64,000 nt of DNA from CAWCVR01 sp963799105 (GCA_963799105.1 CAWCVR010000001.1:248001-312000), one strand, 5' to 3'. Shown: positions 25,721 through 35,151, counted from the stretch's first letter. Numbers and translations are program-made. Notes: generated by a model from the sequence alone, not told the origin.

Positions 25721-27185
25721 TCAGTAATCCGAGGTCTGCTCGTTCACCCAGACGCCGTCCACGTTGAAGTGCGGCCACGGTCCGCCGCCGCCCCGTCCGG
25801 TGATGCTGTCGTCCCACTTCGTAGTCGGGTCGAAGTAACCGGGCCGCCGCAGGTGCTCTTTCACCACCGGTTCGTTCAGTTCCACACCCAGGCCCGGGGC
25901 ATCCGGAACCGCGATGTACCCCTTGTCGATCAGCGGCTGCGGCACGCCCGTGACCAGTTGCTGCCACCAGGAGAGGAAATCCACCGCATGGCATTCCATG
26001 GCCACGTACGCATCCAGCGTGGCGGCCGTGTGAACGGCGGCGATGGTGGCCAGCGGCGACCCCGCCATGTGGATGGCCGTCGGGATGCGCTCCCGGTCCC
26101 AGGCGTAGTCGGCGATCCGTTTGGTCTCGCGGCAGCCTCCGGAAGTGCCGTGGTCCGGCGTGGATAATATCGATGGCGCGGTTGTCGATCAGCGGCTGGA
26201 ATCCTTCCTCCAGCCCGAAAGCGTCTTCGCCGGTGAGCAACGGCGTGGTGGTCTGAGCCTTGATCTCCTTGAACTCCTTCCATCGCCAGAAACCGCCGGT
26301 GTAGAACAGATCTTCCAGCCAGGAGAGGCGGTACTTCTCGAACGCTTTGGCGGCGCGGATGCCGTCGTGCACCGTGCCGCAGCGCAGGCTGGCGGCGTCC
26401 ACCGCCAGCGGCTTATCCCAGCCGATGGCATCGCGCACCGCGCCGATCAACTCGCCTCCGTACTCCAGCCCTTTGTCCGTCGGCACGCCCTCGGTATCCA
26501 GATACCCCGGCTTGACGCCTACGAAGTTGGTGGTCACGTCCATCTTGAAGAAGGTGAATCCCAGCTTCATGCGCGCCACCATCCGCTCCCCGTACTTCTT
26601 GGGGTCGGAGGTTCCGGTGGTGTCGCAATACATGCGCACCCGGTCGCGCTTCTTGTCGCCCAGCAACCGCCAGACCGGCACGCCGTATACCTTGCCCGTG
26701 ATGTCGTGCAGGGCGATATCGATGGCGCTGAAACCGCCGCCCTGGCGTCCGGGGCCTGCGTACGGGCGGACGGTTTGGAGAATCCCGGATATGTCGAGGG
26801 GATTCTTCCCAACCAGCAGCGGCTTCATGCCGAGAGCCAGGTTCTCGTTCCCGGCATCGCGCACTTCTCCCAGCCCGTAGACATCCTGGTTGGTGAAGAT
26901 CTTGATGACAGGGTAGTCGAAATTGGCCGCGATCCTGAGCGCCCGTATGTCCGTGATCTTCAGGTCGCTGGGCGAGGAGTACTTATTGATGGGCCCGTAG
27001 TGCACCGCCGGGCCGCGTCCGGCTCCGGGGAGTGGGGGCGCTCCGGGGCCGCCGGTCGGCACTCGTGGAGCGGGCGCCTGCTGCCCCGCTGCGGTCATTG
27101 CGAAGATCCCACCAAGACCGCTGGCAACGGCTGTCCGGCACAGCATGGCGCGCCGGCTCAAGTCTCTGTATCGATTCGGTTTCAT
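25721..27185 (-). pseudogene. Frameshifted Tat-exported enolase-superfamily dehydratase
   Basis: The ATG at 27185 follows GGGGAAGG and overlaps the upstream stop (ATGA). A Tat-like N-terminus (RYRDLSRRAMLCRTAVASG) leads into a capping domain (LKITDIRALRIAANFDYPV) and a barrel with LAVDAASL, SWLEDLFY and LLTGEDAFG as metal-ligand strands. The frame breaks near 26154-26159 after IDIIHA and resumes as DHGTSGGCRETKRIADYAWD … HMAGSPLATIA to the stop at 25721; removing one base restores about 487 residues. It parallels the intact plus-strand enzyme at 20020 but is clearly divergent. Substrate unknown. Confidence 0.75.
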
Positions 27186-28397
27186 TTGGCGCCTTCCCCT
27201 TGTCCTATCCCCTTTGCCGCCGCTTCTTGAAAAGCGATTCGCACGTCGGAGTTGTCCGGATTCCCATGTCCATCGCGCTCGAACATCAGAACCCAGATCA
27301 GGTTCTTGGCCGGGTCGGCCCAACTCTGAGTGCTGAACGCGCCACCGTGGCCGAACGAATTGGGCGACAGCGCGCTGTTGGCCGCCATCCGATCCGGATC
27401 TTCCACCACGCAAAATCCCAGCCCCCAGGGCATCCCCGGCCGGGCAGTGAGCGCGCCGGTTTGTTTGCGCGTCATCTCCGCCACTGTCTCGGGCTTGAGG
27501 ATGCGCGCGCCATCGAGAGTCCCCTGGTTGAGCATCATCCGGTAGAACCTGGCGATGTCCCCGGCCGTCGAGAAGAGCCCGGCCCCGCCCAGCGGCGGGC
27601 GCTGGCGGTCCGTCACGGCCGTGTTGTAAAGGTATGGGATGGCCGTCTCTTCCAGCTTGCCGGTTGGCGCGTTCCAGCGATAGGTGTGCGCGTAGCGCGA
27701 TTCTTTCCCCGGCGCAATCCAGAAGCTCGTGTCCTTCATTCCCAACGGGTCGAGCACGCGCTTCTGCAGGAACTCGTCGAACGGCATCCCGCTGGCCACT
27801 TCCACCACGCGCCCCAGCACGTCCATGCCCGCGGTCGAGTACGCCCAACGGCTTCCCGGCTGGAAGCGCAGCGGCTGCTGCGACAGCTCGCTGGCTGGTT
27901 TCGGCCAGCGTGAGATGGGGCTCGCGAGCCGTCATCTCGCCCAACCCGCTGGTGTGCGTCATCACGTCCCGCAGGGTGACGGGGCGGGATGGCTTGACGG
28001 TCTCGCCGTTCTGGCTGACCATCAGGCCGGCAAACTCCGGCAGATGCTTCGCCAGCGGGTCATCGAAGCTCAGCTTGCCGTCATCCGCCAGGATCGCGAT
28101 GCACACCGACGTGATCGGTTTGCTCATCGAGGCTATCCAGAAGATGTCATCCGTCCGCATCTTCCGATCCTCGGCCAGGTCGGTCTTGCCAACCGCGCTG
28201 AGGTGGAGGATCCGATCCCTGGTGGCGATGAGCGTCACCACGCCGGCAACTTCGCCCTTATCGACAAACTCCTGCATCCGCGGCGCTACGGCCGCAAAGC
28301 GATCCGCCGGCTGCGCACGCAGCAGTCCCGCCGTGACGGCGATGCCCAACAGCGGCGCCAGCGCCGAAACGGCCACGATCCTCTTGTGCAATCTCAC
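27182..28397 (-). pseudogene. Frameshifted exported serine hydrolase (class C beta-lactamase / esterase family)
   Basis: The GTG at 28397 has GGAGGT 5 bases upstream and starts a Sec signal (RIVAVSALAPLLGIAVTAGL). The catalytic SxxK is IASMSKPIT near residue 80. The frame breaks near 27890 and continues as ELSQQPLRFQPGSRWAYSTA (YxT/N motif) and later FGHGGAFST (the HGG box). One extra base explains the break; the whole protein would be about 404 residues. The family hydrolyses esters or D-amino peptides; here it may remove acyl groups from sugars. It overlaps the following dehydratase by 4 bases. Confidence 0.75.
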
Positions 28398-28407
28398 GCA
28401 ACCTCCG

Positions 28408-28503
28408 GCCGGCAGGCGGAAGCGCCTGCCCCACCCTAACTGCAAGTCGTTCGGCGGCAACGTGGGACAGGCGCTTTCGCCTGTCAACCCTGCGGTCCGC
28501 CCG
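28408..28503 (+). repeat. Element-B-like core without terminal repeats
   Basis: Shares the two internal palindromes of element B (ggcaggcggaagcgcctgcc; gacaggcg..cgcctgtc) and the spacer cccacc..tgcaagtc, but lacks the 19-bp ends. It lies between the start of the serine hydrolase gene and the stop of the beta-galactosidase gene (28512). Confidence 0.7.
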
Positions 28504-28511
28504 AATGCTCC

Positions 28512-30176
28512 CTACCGGTACCTGTACAGCTTCACCCTCTGAATCGTGTAGCGGTCGCCCCCGAAAGAGAGGGCCTTCCACTCGGGGGTCTCGTCGCCGT
28601 TCAGCCGGCGTCCGGGAACCCAGCGGCCGTCGACGTATTGGCCTTCCTCGACCACCGCCAGCCCCACGCTCTGGGTTGGGTCGGTAGCCGTCTCGAAGTA
28701 GACGCCCATGCTTCTGCCCACGATCGCGTAGTCGTCCGGGCCCAACTGGATAAACAGGCCGGTCACGGCATCCACCGCTCCGGCGCCGGGCGCACCCGCT
28801 CCCGGGCCGCGGCCCTCACGGAACCGGGCCTCGAGGGTGTAGTCGCCGAGGCGCACCTTGGACCGGGGAGTTGCCTTGTCCATCAGCACGGCCGTCACCT
28901 TCCCAAGGCCCTGCCTTTCCAGAATCAGCGGAGCCACCTGGGCCAGCACCTGGTAGCCTTTGGCAAGCTCGCCGTCCGGGGACGTAAGCCGGTCGATCCC
29001 AAACGGCGAGTAGCCGATGCCGTCATATTTGCCGGCGGTCGCAAAGGCGTAAGCCACGCCCCGCGCGTCGCCCCTGGATTCGGGGATGAAAAGCGGGTTG
29101 CCGGATTGTGTGTACCAGCCGCACCAATCGCTGTAGTTCGGCACATGGACGTCCGGCGAGAGAATGTCGATCGCCGGCCCCCCGGCTCGCCAGGCATCCA
29201 ACACCTGGGGCAGCGGACCGCCGCTGGGATAGCCGCCGGGCTTGTCCTCGCCGGGTTTGTCCGGTCCCTGCCGCAGCCAGGTGTTCACGAACATCGGCAA
29301 GGGATATTCGGCTTTGCCGGCCGCGGCCACATGGCCCACGTATCGGCCGTAGTTCCACGCCATGAACAACTCGTCGGTTTCCATGCCCGCGCCGAAGACC
29401 TCTTCCCAGCTTCCGGACGTCTTGAAGCCGGCGGCTTCCCAGCGCTTGCGCAGTTCCGGGATCAGGGTGTCCTTGTGTTTCTGAAGGTAGTCCATGAACT
29501 CCTTCGGCACGGGCCCCGCAAACGCCTGGTTCGCCGCGGGCGAATGGTCGCGCGAGAGTCCCAGAACCCCCACTTCGTTCTCCACTTGCATCATGATCAC
29601 GGTGTGCGCATCGCCGTCAAACTCGCGGATGTGCTTCATCAGCGCGGCAAAGGCGCGCGCATCGGCGTCCCGATTGGCGTCGCTCAGCGTGCTCAAGGTC
29701 GGCAGGCCCTTGCCCTTCTCGTCCTGAATGATCGGAAACCGCTGCTGGTTGGTCTTCACCCACACGGGCTGGTAGGTGGACTTGCCATTCTTCCAGCTCC
29801 CGAACCAGAGCAGGATCAGGCGCAGGTTTTGCCGCCGGGCATCCTGAATCAGGCCGTCCACCAGGCTGAAGTCGAAGCGGCCCTCCTCGGGCTCCATCAA
29901 CTCCCAGGAAACGGTTGCCAGCACGGTATTCAGATTGGCCGCCGCGATCTTGGGCCAAAGCGGCCGCATGTACTCAAGGCTGGAGGCGCTGGAGTTGTTC
30001 AATTCGGCGCCCAAGACAAGGAACGGCTTGCCGTCCACGATCAATTGCGTGGCGGTTCCCTGCTTTTCGAGGTGCGGAATTCCGGTCTGCGAAAACGCCG
30101 CCGCCGGCACGAGCGATATCAGAATTGCCGTAGTTACGAGAGTTGTCAGTTTCGGATCGGAAAGCATCTTCCCCAT
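28512..30176 (-). CDS. Exported beta-galactosidase-like glycoside hydrolase with DUF5597 domain
   Basis: A 554-residue GanA/GH35-like enzyme. A Sec signal ends near AAAFSQ. The TIM barrel begins with LIVDGKPFLVLGAELNN and includes MMQVENEVGVLG (acid/base Glu) and PLFIPESRGD (nucleophile Glu). The DUF5597 C-terminal domain (DDYAIVGRSMGVYFETAT … YTIQRVKLYRYR) completes the known architecture. It should release galactose or arabinose from plant or exopolysaccharide chains outside the cytoplasm. The ATG at 30176 lacks a clear ribosome site; ATG 30167 is possible. It is upstream of the minus-strand sugar-acid run. Confidence 0.78.
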   Translation of the reverse strand: MGKMLSDPKLTTLVTTAILISLVPAAAFSQTGIPHLEKQGTATQLIVDGKPFLVLGAELNNSSASSLEYMRPLWPKIAAANLNTVLATVSWELMEPEEGRFDFSLVDGLIQDARRQNLRLILLWFGSWKNGKSTYQPVWVKTNQQRFPIIQDEKGKGLPTLSTLSDANRDADARAFAALMKHIREFDGDAHTVIMMQVENEVGVLGLSRDHSPAANQAFAGPVPKEFMDYLQKHKDTLIPELRKRWEAAGFKTSGSWEEVFGAGMETDELFMAWNYGRYVGHVAAAGKAEYPLPMFVNTWLRQGPDKPGEDKPGGYPSGGPLPQVLDAWRAGGPAIDILSPDVHVPNYSDWCGWYTQSGNPLFIPESRGDARGVAYAFATAGKYDGIGYSPFGIDRLTSPDGELAKGYQVLAQVAPLILERQGLGKVTAVLMDKATPRSKVRLGDYTLEARFREGRGPGAGAPGAGAVDAVTGLFIQLGPDDYAIVGRSMGVYFETATDPTQSVGLAVVEEGQYVDGRWVPGRRLNGDETPEWKALSFGGDRYTIQRVKLYRYR

Positions 30177-30212
30177 AGGCTACTACACGCCGCGGGAACT
30201 TTGGTTTTGGGG

Positions 30213-30249
30213 GACAGGTTGTCAACCCGCGGCCGATTGTTAATCGGCC
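30213..30249 (-). repeat. Element D copy 2
   Basis: Minus-strand ggccgattaacaatcggcc core followed by gcgggttgacaacctg, the same as at 32-78. The surrounding 30250-30400 contains further gcgggtt/aacccgc half sites and no gene. Confidence 0.65.
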
Positions 30250-30431
30250 AGGCGATCGAAGCTCGCCCTTGCGGGTGACCAACCGGCCTCCGGAAGATCC
30301 GACAATTCCGGTTGGTTTGGTTGCGGCTTGCCGCTACACGGGGCGGGTTGTGAACCGGCCTGGCCGGCGAAAAGACGGGTTAACAACCTAATGCCGCATA
30401 CTTTTCCCGCTACCGAACATCTGCACAGATT

Positions 30432-30557
30432 GTGGGGCGGACCCCCTGGTCCGCGGCCGACGCCCCCGTCGGCCTGCTCGTACCCTGCAAGAGGCTGATA
30501 TCGTAGTTCCGGATGCGGGACGAGGGCGTCCCGCGCGGACCAGGGGGTCCGCCCCAC
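30432..30557. repeat. Element C copy 2 (126 bp)
   Basis: Same ends as copy 1 (gtggggcggacc … ggtccgccccac) and exactly the same length, but a different middle. It lies 40 bases past the stop codon of the amidohydrolase gene (30598, minus strand). Confidence 0.87.
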
Positions 30558-30597
30558 GCCGAACACGGCTCCGGGTTCTCCCGGGAGAACGGTTCCG

Positions 30598-32427
30598 TCA
30601 CTGGATCCGAATATTATCGAGCTCGAACTCAAACTTCCCAATCTCCGGTCCGCCGGACCAGACGATTGCCATGATGTCGCTGCCATCGACGCCGCCGAAA
30701 CTGGCGAAGGGCAGCGTGAACTGCTTCCATTCGGGTCCGGCTACGAAGGTCAGCGTCGCGGGCCGGTATCCAAGGCGCTGTGAGAAGAGCATGATTTGAT
30801 AGGTATGGCCGTCACCCTTGGCCCAGAATTGGATTTCCTTCCGCGCGGAGAGGTTCACCGGCGCCATCGGACTGGGGCCTGGCGAGAACATCACACCGGA
30901 CCACGGGAACGCAAACCCTATCGCGACCTCGCCTGTCACCCGCAGGGCGTTCTTGCTGCCTTCCGCCCCGCCTGGAATAACCTCCATTTTCGCGGTTGAT
31001 TTGCCGCCCGCCACTTGATCCGTCGAAACCATCCAGCCCGCGCCAAACCTCGCCTGCGGTGCGCCTTCCTGCTCGAAATCGGCGATCCAACCGGATTCCG
31101 ACCCGCGCGGCGGCGCTGCATTCTTCGCGCCAGCCTGGTCTTCGATCTGTTTGGCGACCGACGCCTTCCACGCCGCCCGGTCGATCGCGTGCCCGGCTTT
31201 CCAGACGGCTACGATGTCGCGCGTCTGGCGGATATCGGTGGTGGGGTCGCCATTGACGAGCACCAGGTCGGCTCTCTTCCCGGGAGCGATCTGACCGCGG
31301 TCGTCGAGGCGAAAGGCAGCGGAGGAGGCGGCTGTGGCCGCATGCAGGGCTTCGGCCGGCGTGAGGCCGGCGCGTACCAACAGTTCCAACTCGCCGTGAA
31401 TGCTGGCGCCTTGGGTGGTGCCCGGGTTTCCGGCGTCGGTGCCGGCGAGGATTGGAACCCGCGCCGCCTTCAATTGCCGCACGGCAACACTCGCGCCTTC
31501 GCAACTCACCTTCACGGGGAGGCCGAAATGGGCTTGCATGGCGGTGGTCTCGGATGGGGGCAGGTACGGCTTGAGCCGCGGATCGCTTGCCAGATCCGAA
31601 TCGAAGTTGGTGGCGCAGATGGTGTTCAGGACGGTCAGCGTGGGGACGACAAAAATGCCATGCGATGCGGCGAGTTTGCCGAAATCCGGGGCCGACGCAG
31701 GCCCGGCAAACAGGTGCGCCAGACCGTCGGCGCCCGCGTCGATGGCGTCCAGCGCCTGTTGCAGGCTACCGATGTGCACCACCACCAGCTTGCCCCGTTT
31801 GTGCGCCGCGTCGGTCAGCGCCTTCATGACCTCTTTGGTGAGCGTCGGGCTCGGCTTTCCGATCCCATATTCGAGCATGTCATCGTAGACGATCTTGATG
31901 TAATCCGAGCCCTCGGCGATCCGTGCGTCCACCCATGACTGCGCTTCCTCCGGCCGGGTGAGGGTGGGCACTTTGATACCGTACTCCGTGCCGTGGCCAC
32001 CCGGAACGGTCGCCAGGTAGCCCGCGGACCGGAGATCGGCATAGTCGAGCAGGTCTCCTTCCTTCTGCCGTTTCTTGATGCTGGCGGCAACGGCCGGATC
32101 GGTGAACATGTCCAGGTCGGTGGTCACGCCGAAGACTGGCGCCTGCTGGAGCGAGGCTTCCACGATGGTGTGGGTGTGGGCGTCGATCAGACCGGGGAGG
32201 AGCGTCTTCCCGGCGCCATCCACGATGGTTGCATCGGGAGGGCGGGGGATCGTGGCGGCCACGGAGCGAATGACGCCGCTCTCGACCAGGACGCTGCGGT
32301 TGTCGAGGATGCGGGTTCCATCGAACACGCGGACGTGCTCGATCAAGAGCGGTCCGGTTGCGGGTTGCGCGATCGCGGCTGCCGCGCCAACCGTGCAGGC
32401 GATCAGGATGGGGAGTACTCGGTTCAT
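30598..32427 (-). CDS. Exported amidohydrolase fused to a CIA30-like domain
   Basis: A 609-residue protein. ATG 32427 follows AGAGGAAA and opens a Sec signal (LPILIACTVGAAAAIAQ). Residues 30-430 form a metal-dependent amidohydrolase barrel of imidazolonepropionase/prolidase type: TLLPGLIDAHTHT (HxH), KIVYDDM (Lys), VVVHIGS and AHLFAG (His), LAGTDAGNPG (Asp). Residues 455-609 look like a CIA30/NDUFAF1 beta-sandwich (WIADFEQEGAPQARFGAGW … EIQFWAKGDG … FELDNIRIQ), possibly carbohydrate-binding in this setting. The reaction is unknown: an amide, ester or lactone hydrolysis. Confidence 0.75.
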   Translation of the reverse strand: MNRVLPILIACTVGAAAAIAQPATGPLLIEHVRVFDGTRILDNRSVLVESGVIRSVAATIPRPPDATIVDGAGKTLLPGLIDAHTHTIVEASLQQAPVFGVTTDLDMFTDPAVAASIKKRQKEGDLLDYADLRSAGYLATVPGGHGTEYGIKVPTLTRPEEAQSWVDARIAEGSDYIKIVYDDMLEYGIGKPSPTLTKEVMKALTDAAHKRGKLVVVHIGSLQQALDAIDAGADGLAHLFAGPASAPDFGKLAASHGIFVVPTLTVLNTICATNFDSDLASDPRLKPYLPPSETTAMQAHFGLPVKVSCEGASVAVRQLKAARVPILAGTDAGNPGTTQGASIHGELELLVRAGLTPAEALHAATAASSAAFRLDDRGQIAPGKRADLVLVNGDPTTDIRQTRDIVAVWKAGHAIDRAAWKASVAKQIEDQAGAKNAAPPRGSESGWIADFEQEGAPQARFGAGWMVSTDQVAGGKSTAKMEVIPGGAEGSKNALRVTGEVAIGFAFPWSGVMFSPGPSPMAPVNLSARKEIQFWAKGDGHTYQIMLFSQRLGYRPATLTFVAGPEWKQFTLPFASFGGVDGSDIMAIVWSGGPEIGKFEFELDNIRIQ

Positions 32428-32576
32428 GATGTTGATTTCCTCTCGATACAGGTTCCCATTATTACGGAATGGCCGGTAGTGGAGAGTGTCAACCACCAGC
32501 GGTGACAAACGTCAGGTTCAAACGTCAGGTTCATACCGTGGCGGCGCCGCCCGGTGTACACTCGGTACTGGCAAGG

Positions 32577-33359
32577 ATGGCCAATCGGGATTTGGCCGAT
32601 GTCATGCCTGTTGCGAATTTCCGCTTCTATGCCGAACTCAACGACTTTCTCCCGCCGGAGCGCCGCTTCACGGAGTTTGCGCACGGCTTCCTGGATACCG
32701 CAACCGTCAAGGACCGCATCGAGTCGTTCGGCGTGCCCCACACCGAGGTCAACCTGATCCTGGTCAACGGTGAGCCGGTGGATTTCGCCTGCCGGGTTCA
32801 AGACGGCAACCGGATCAGCGTCTACCCGGTATTCGAGGCGTTCGACATCTCCGGACTGACCCGATTGCGGCCGGCCCCGCTCCGCGATCCACGGTTCGTG
32901 CTCGATGTGCACCTGGGCCGCCTGGCTGCGTACCTGCGAATGTTGGGGTTCGACGCCAGTTATCAAAACCACTCCACCGACGAGCGCCTGGCGGAGGTCT
33001 CGCGCGGCGAACACCGGATTCTGTTGACCCGCGATGTGGGTCTCCTCAAACGCGGCTCGGTGACGCACGGGCATTACGTCCGGGCAGCCAAACCACGGCA
33101 GCAACTCCTGGAAGTGGTCGGGCGATTCGATTTGGCGCGCCTGACAAGGCCCTTCTCGCGGTGTCTGCGATGCAATGCACTGCTGGAGCCGGCAGGCAAG
33201 GACGAAGTGCGCCATGGGATCCCTGCCCAGGTTGCCCTGCTGCACGAAGAGTTTCCGCGCTGCCCCGAGTGCGGCCGAGCTTACTGGAAGGGCGGACACT
33301 TCCGCCGCATGCGGCAATGGATCGATGAGAGCATCCAGGCGCCGGCTGTGGTCCTTTAA
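32577..33359 (+). CDS. Mut7-C RNase-like protein with N-terminal ubiquitin-like domain
   Basis: About 260 residues. The N-terminal part (NFRFYAELNDFLPPERR … LILVNGEPVDF) is the ubiquitin-like Ub-Mut7C domain. The C-terminal part (FVLDVHLGRLAAYLRMLGFD, ILLTRDVGLLKR) is the Mut7-C PIN-like nuclease with acidic residues, ended by a zinc ribbon (CLRCNALL … CPECGRAYWKGGH). It is thought to act in RNA cleavage or as a toxin-like RNase; the cellular role is unknown. Start at 32577 (AAGG directly upstream) or 32604 is uncertain. No partner gene is adjacent. Confidence 0.82.
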   Translation: MANRDLADVMPVANFRFYAELNDFLPPERRFTEFAHGFLDTATVKDRIESFGVPHTEVNLILVNGEPVDFACRVQDGNRISVYPVFEAFDISGLTRLRPAPLRDPRFVLDVHLGRLAAYLRMLGFDASYQNHSTDERLAEVSRGEHRILLTRDVGLLKRGSVTHGHYVRAAKPRQQLLEVVGRFDLARLTRPFSRCLRCNALLEPAGKDEVRHGIPAQVALLHEEFPRCPECGRAYWKGGHFRRMRQWIDESIQAPAVVL

Positions 33360-33550
33360 TGCGCATGTCCGCCGCCGCCAAGGTCCCGGTGCAGATCCTG
33401 CCTCCGGCGGTGCAGCTTTCGCTTCTTTGGGGCTTCATCGCCCGGTGACTCTGCTTGTCTTGCCTCTCGATTCGAAATGGAAGTCAACGTGCCCCATCTT
33501 TCCAATTGGGGCATGCGCACGCAAGCCATTTCAAACTTTGGAGGAACACC

Positions 33551-33940
33551 TTGAGCACTTTAATGACACTGACGGAAACGGCCTCGGAGCTTGGCAAAGA
33601 GGCCAAAGAGTCCATGGACGAGTTGGGCAGGTCCGCTGGCAGGAAACTGGATAAGGCGCGAAATGACACAGGCGATGCGCTCCATACGGCGGCCTCGTCC
33701 GTTCGCGAAACCGGGCGCAGGGGTTCCAAGGCCATCGACGACCTGGCTACCGGAACGGCGGATCGGTTGGATGCAACGGCGTCCTATGTCGAAGATCACG
33801 ATCTGAGCCAGGTGTATGCCGGCTTGCGGAAGTTCGGCCGCCGGCATCTGACTGGCTCTCTGGTAGCCACGGCCGGGATCGGCTTTCTGGCCGGACTCGC
33901 CTTATGCCGGGTGACACACCCGTTACGCAAGAGTGCCTGA
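33551..33940 (+). CDS. Small membrane-anchored helical protein (DUF883/YqjD-ElaB-like)
   Basis: 129 residues from a TTG start with GGAGGAA 4 bases upstream. The first 95 residues are a charged amphipathic helix (ELGKEAKESMDELGRSAGRK, TADRLDATASYVEDHD), and a single membrane helix follows (TGSLVATAGIGFLAGLALC). This layout resembles the ElaB/YqjD family, which tethers ribosomes or acts in stress; similarity is structural and not certain. Nothing recognisable lies in 33360-33550. Confidence 0.6.
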   Translation: MSTLMTLTETASELGKEAKESMDELGRSAGRKLDKARNDTGDALHTAASSVRETGRRGSKAIDDLATGTADRLDATASYVEDHDLSQVYAGLRKFGRRHLTGSLVATAGIGFLAGLALCRVTHPLRKSA

Positions 33941-34538
33941 AGATCGTGAACGCTGGCTTTGCCGGCGGGACCGCCCTTCAGGAAGGACCTCCGCCGGCGA
34001 ATCGACCCGGTCCCAAGGGTGCGACGCAGGAGTGGTTTCGCTGGCGTTATGTGGGGCGGGTTTGTAACCCGCCTGTTGGCGTTTGTACAAAGCCGGCATT
34101 GGTCTTATTGCGGGTGCCCCCTGGGCGGGGCCGCAGGTTGAAAACCCGCCCCGCAGAGCGGCAGAGGCCCAACCCAACCGCGCGGGATATTCCGGGCTGC
34201 CGGGGCCAGAATCGTCTCGCGCGCAGCGCGGGCTCGCGCTCGCCGGGCCGATTAACAATCGGCCGCAGGCTGCCAGCCTGCCCCACATAAAACCGTCGCG
34301 GCGCGCGAAGGATTTGACGGGTAGTAGTACAAGGGCGCTACGGGCCTTGCGCTCGCGTACGCTCGGATTCGAGCGGTTTTGCGGGGCGAATCGCCCCATC
34401 GGCGAGCCAACCCGGTCCCAAGGCGCGGTAGTTGACTGGCTGCTCAGGCGATAGAATGGTGAGGATTGCCAGTCCGCAAGCCGGGGTTCCGGTCCCGGAA
34501 TCGGCAACCCTGTCATTGCAGCGATGAATGGAGCGTAA
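33941..34538. repeat. Dense palindromic repeat region (598 bp), including element D copy 3
   Basis: No gene. It contains: a ggcgggac..gtcccg-type fragment near 33963-34020 with 'cgacccggtcccaagg' that recurs near 34405-34425 as 'caacccggtcccaagg'; a gtggggcgggtttgtaaccc palindrome at 34050-34073 with a partner aacccgccccgc at 34142-34153; and element D (ggccgattaacaatcggcc, 34246-34264) followed by caggctgccagcctgcccca. Nested repeat debris appears to have accumulated here between two unrelated genes. Confidence 0.7.
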
Positions 34539-35150
34539 ATGGGGAAAAAGATAGCCATCGGTTGTACCGGCGTGGTACTCGTCTTCATACTGATCCTGGC
34601 GGTTTCCATCGGCGGAACCTACAACTCGCTGGTGCAACTCGATCAGGCCACCCAGGCGCAGTGGGCCCAGGTCCAAAACGCCTATCAACGGCGCGCCGAT
34701 CTGGTGCCCAACCTGGTGGCGACCGTCAAGGGCGCTGCGAACTTCGAGCAGAGCACCATGACGGCGGTTACGGAGGCGCGCGCCAAGGTCGGCCAGGTCA
34801 CACCTGCCGCCATGGCGGACATCACCAAAGATCCGGCGGCCTTCCAACGGTATCAGCAGGCGCAGCAAGGACTGTCTTCGGCGCTGTCTCACTTGCTGAT
34901 GGTCACCGAAAACTATCCGCAGCTCAAAGCGACCGCCAACTTCCGGGACCTTCAGGCGCAACTCGAGGGCACCGAGAATCGCATTACCGTCGAGCGGCAG
35001 AGATTCAATGAGGCGGCGCAAGCCTTCAATACCCGCCGAAGCAGTTTTCCAACGGTGCTGATCGCCGGTTTCTTCGGCGATAAGTTCGCAACCAAGCCTT
35101 ACTTCCAGGCACAATCGGGAAGCGAAAAGGCGCCCGAGGTGAAGTTTTAA
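34539..35150 (+). CDS. lemA: LemA family protein
   Basis: A 203-residue protein with an N-terminal membrane anchor (IGCTGVVLVFILILAVSIGG) and the LemA helical domain facing outward: YNSLVQLDQATQAQWAQVQ, YQRRADLVPNLVATVKG, EARAKVGQVT, ENYPQLKATANFRDLQ, ENRITVERQRFNEAAQAFN. The function of the family is unsettled; it is commonly encoded next to TPM-domain proteins, as here. ATG 34539 has GGAG 9 bases upstream. The next gene starts 1 base after the stop. Confidence 0.92.
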   Translation: MGKKIAIGCTGVVLVFILILAVSIGGTYNSLVQLDQATQAQWAQVQNAYQRRADLVPNLVATVKGAANFEQSTMTAVTEARAKVGQVTPAAMADITKDPAAFQRYQQAQQGLSSALSHLLMVTENYPQLKATANFRDLQAQLEGTENRITVERQRFNEAAQAFNTRRSSFPTVLIAGFFGDKFATKPYFQAQSGSEKAPEVKF

Positions 35151-35151
35151 C

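Noticed and set aside
25536..28487. A single 983-codon minus-strand frame
   Set aside because: It strings together parts of the serine hydrolase, dehydratase and epimerase-like genes only because their frameshifts happen to line up; the family matches change frame inside it.
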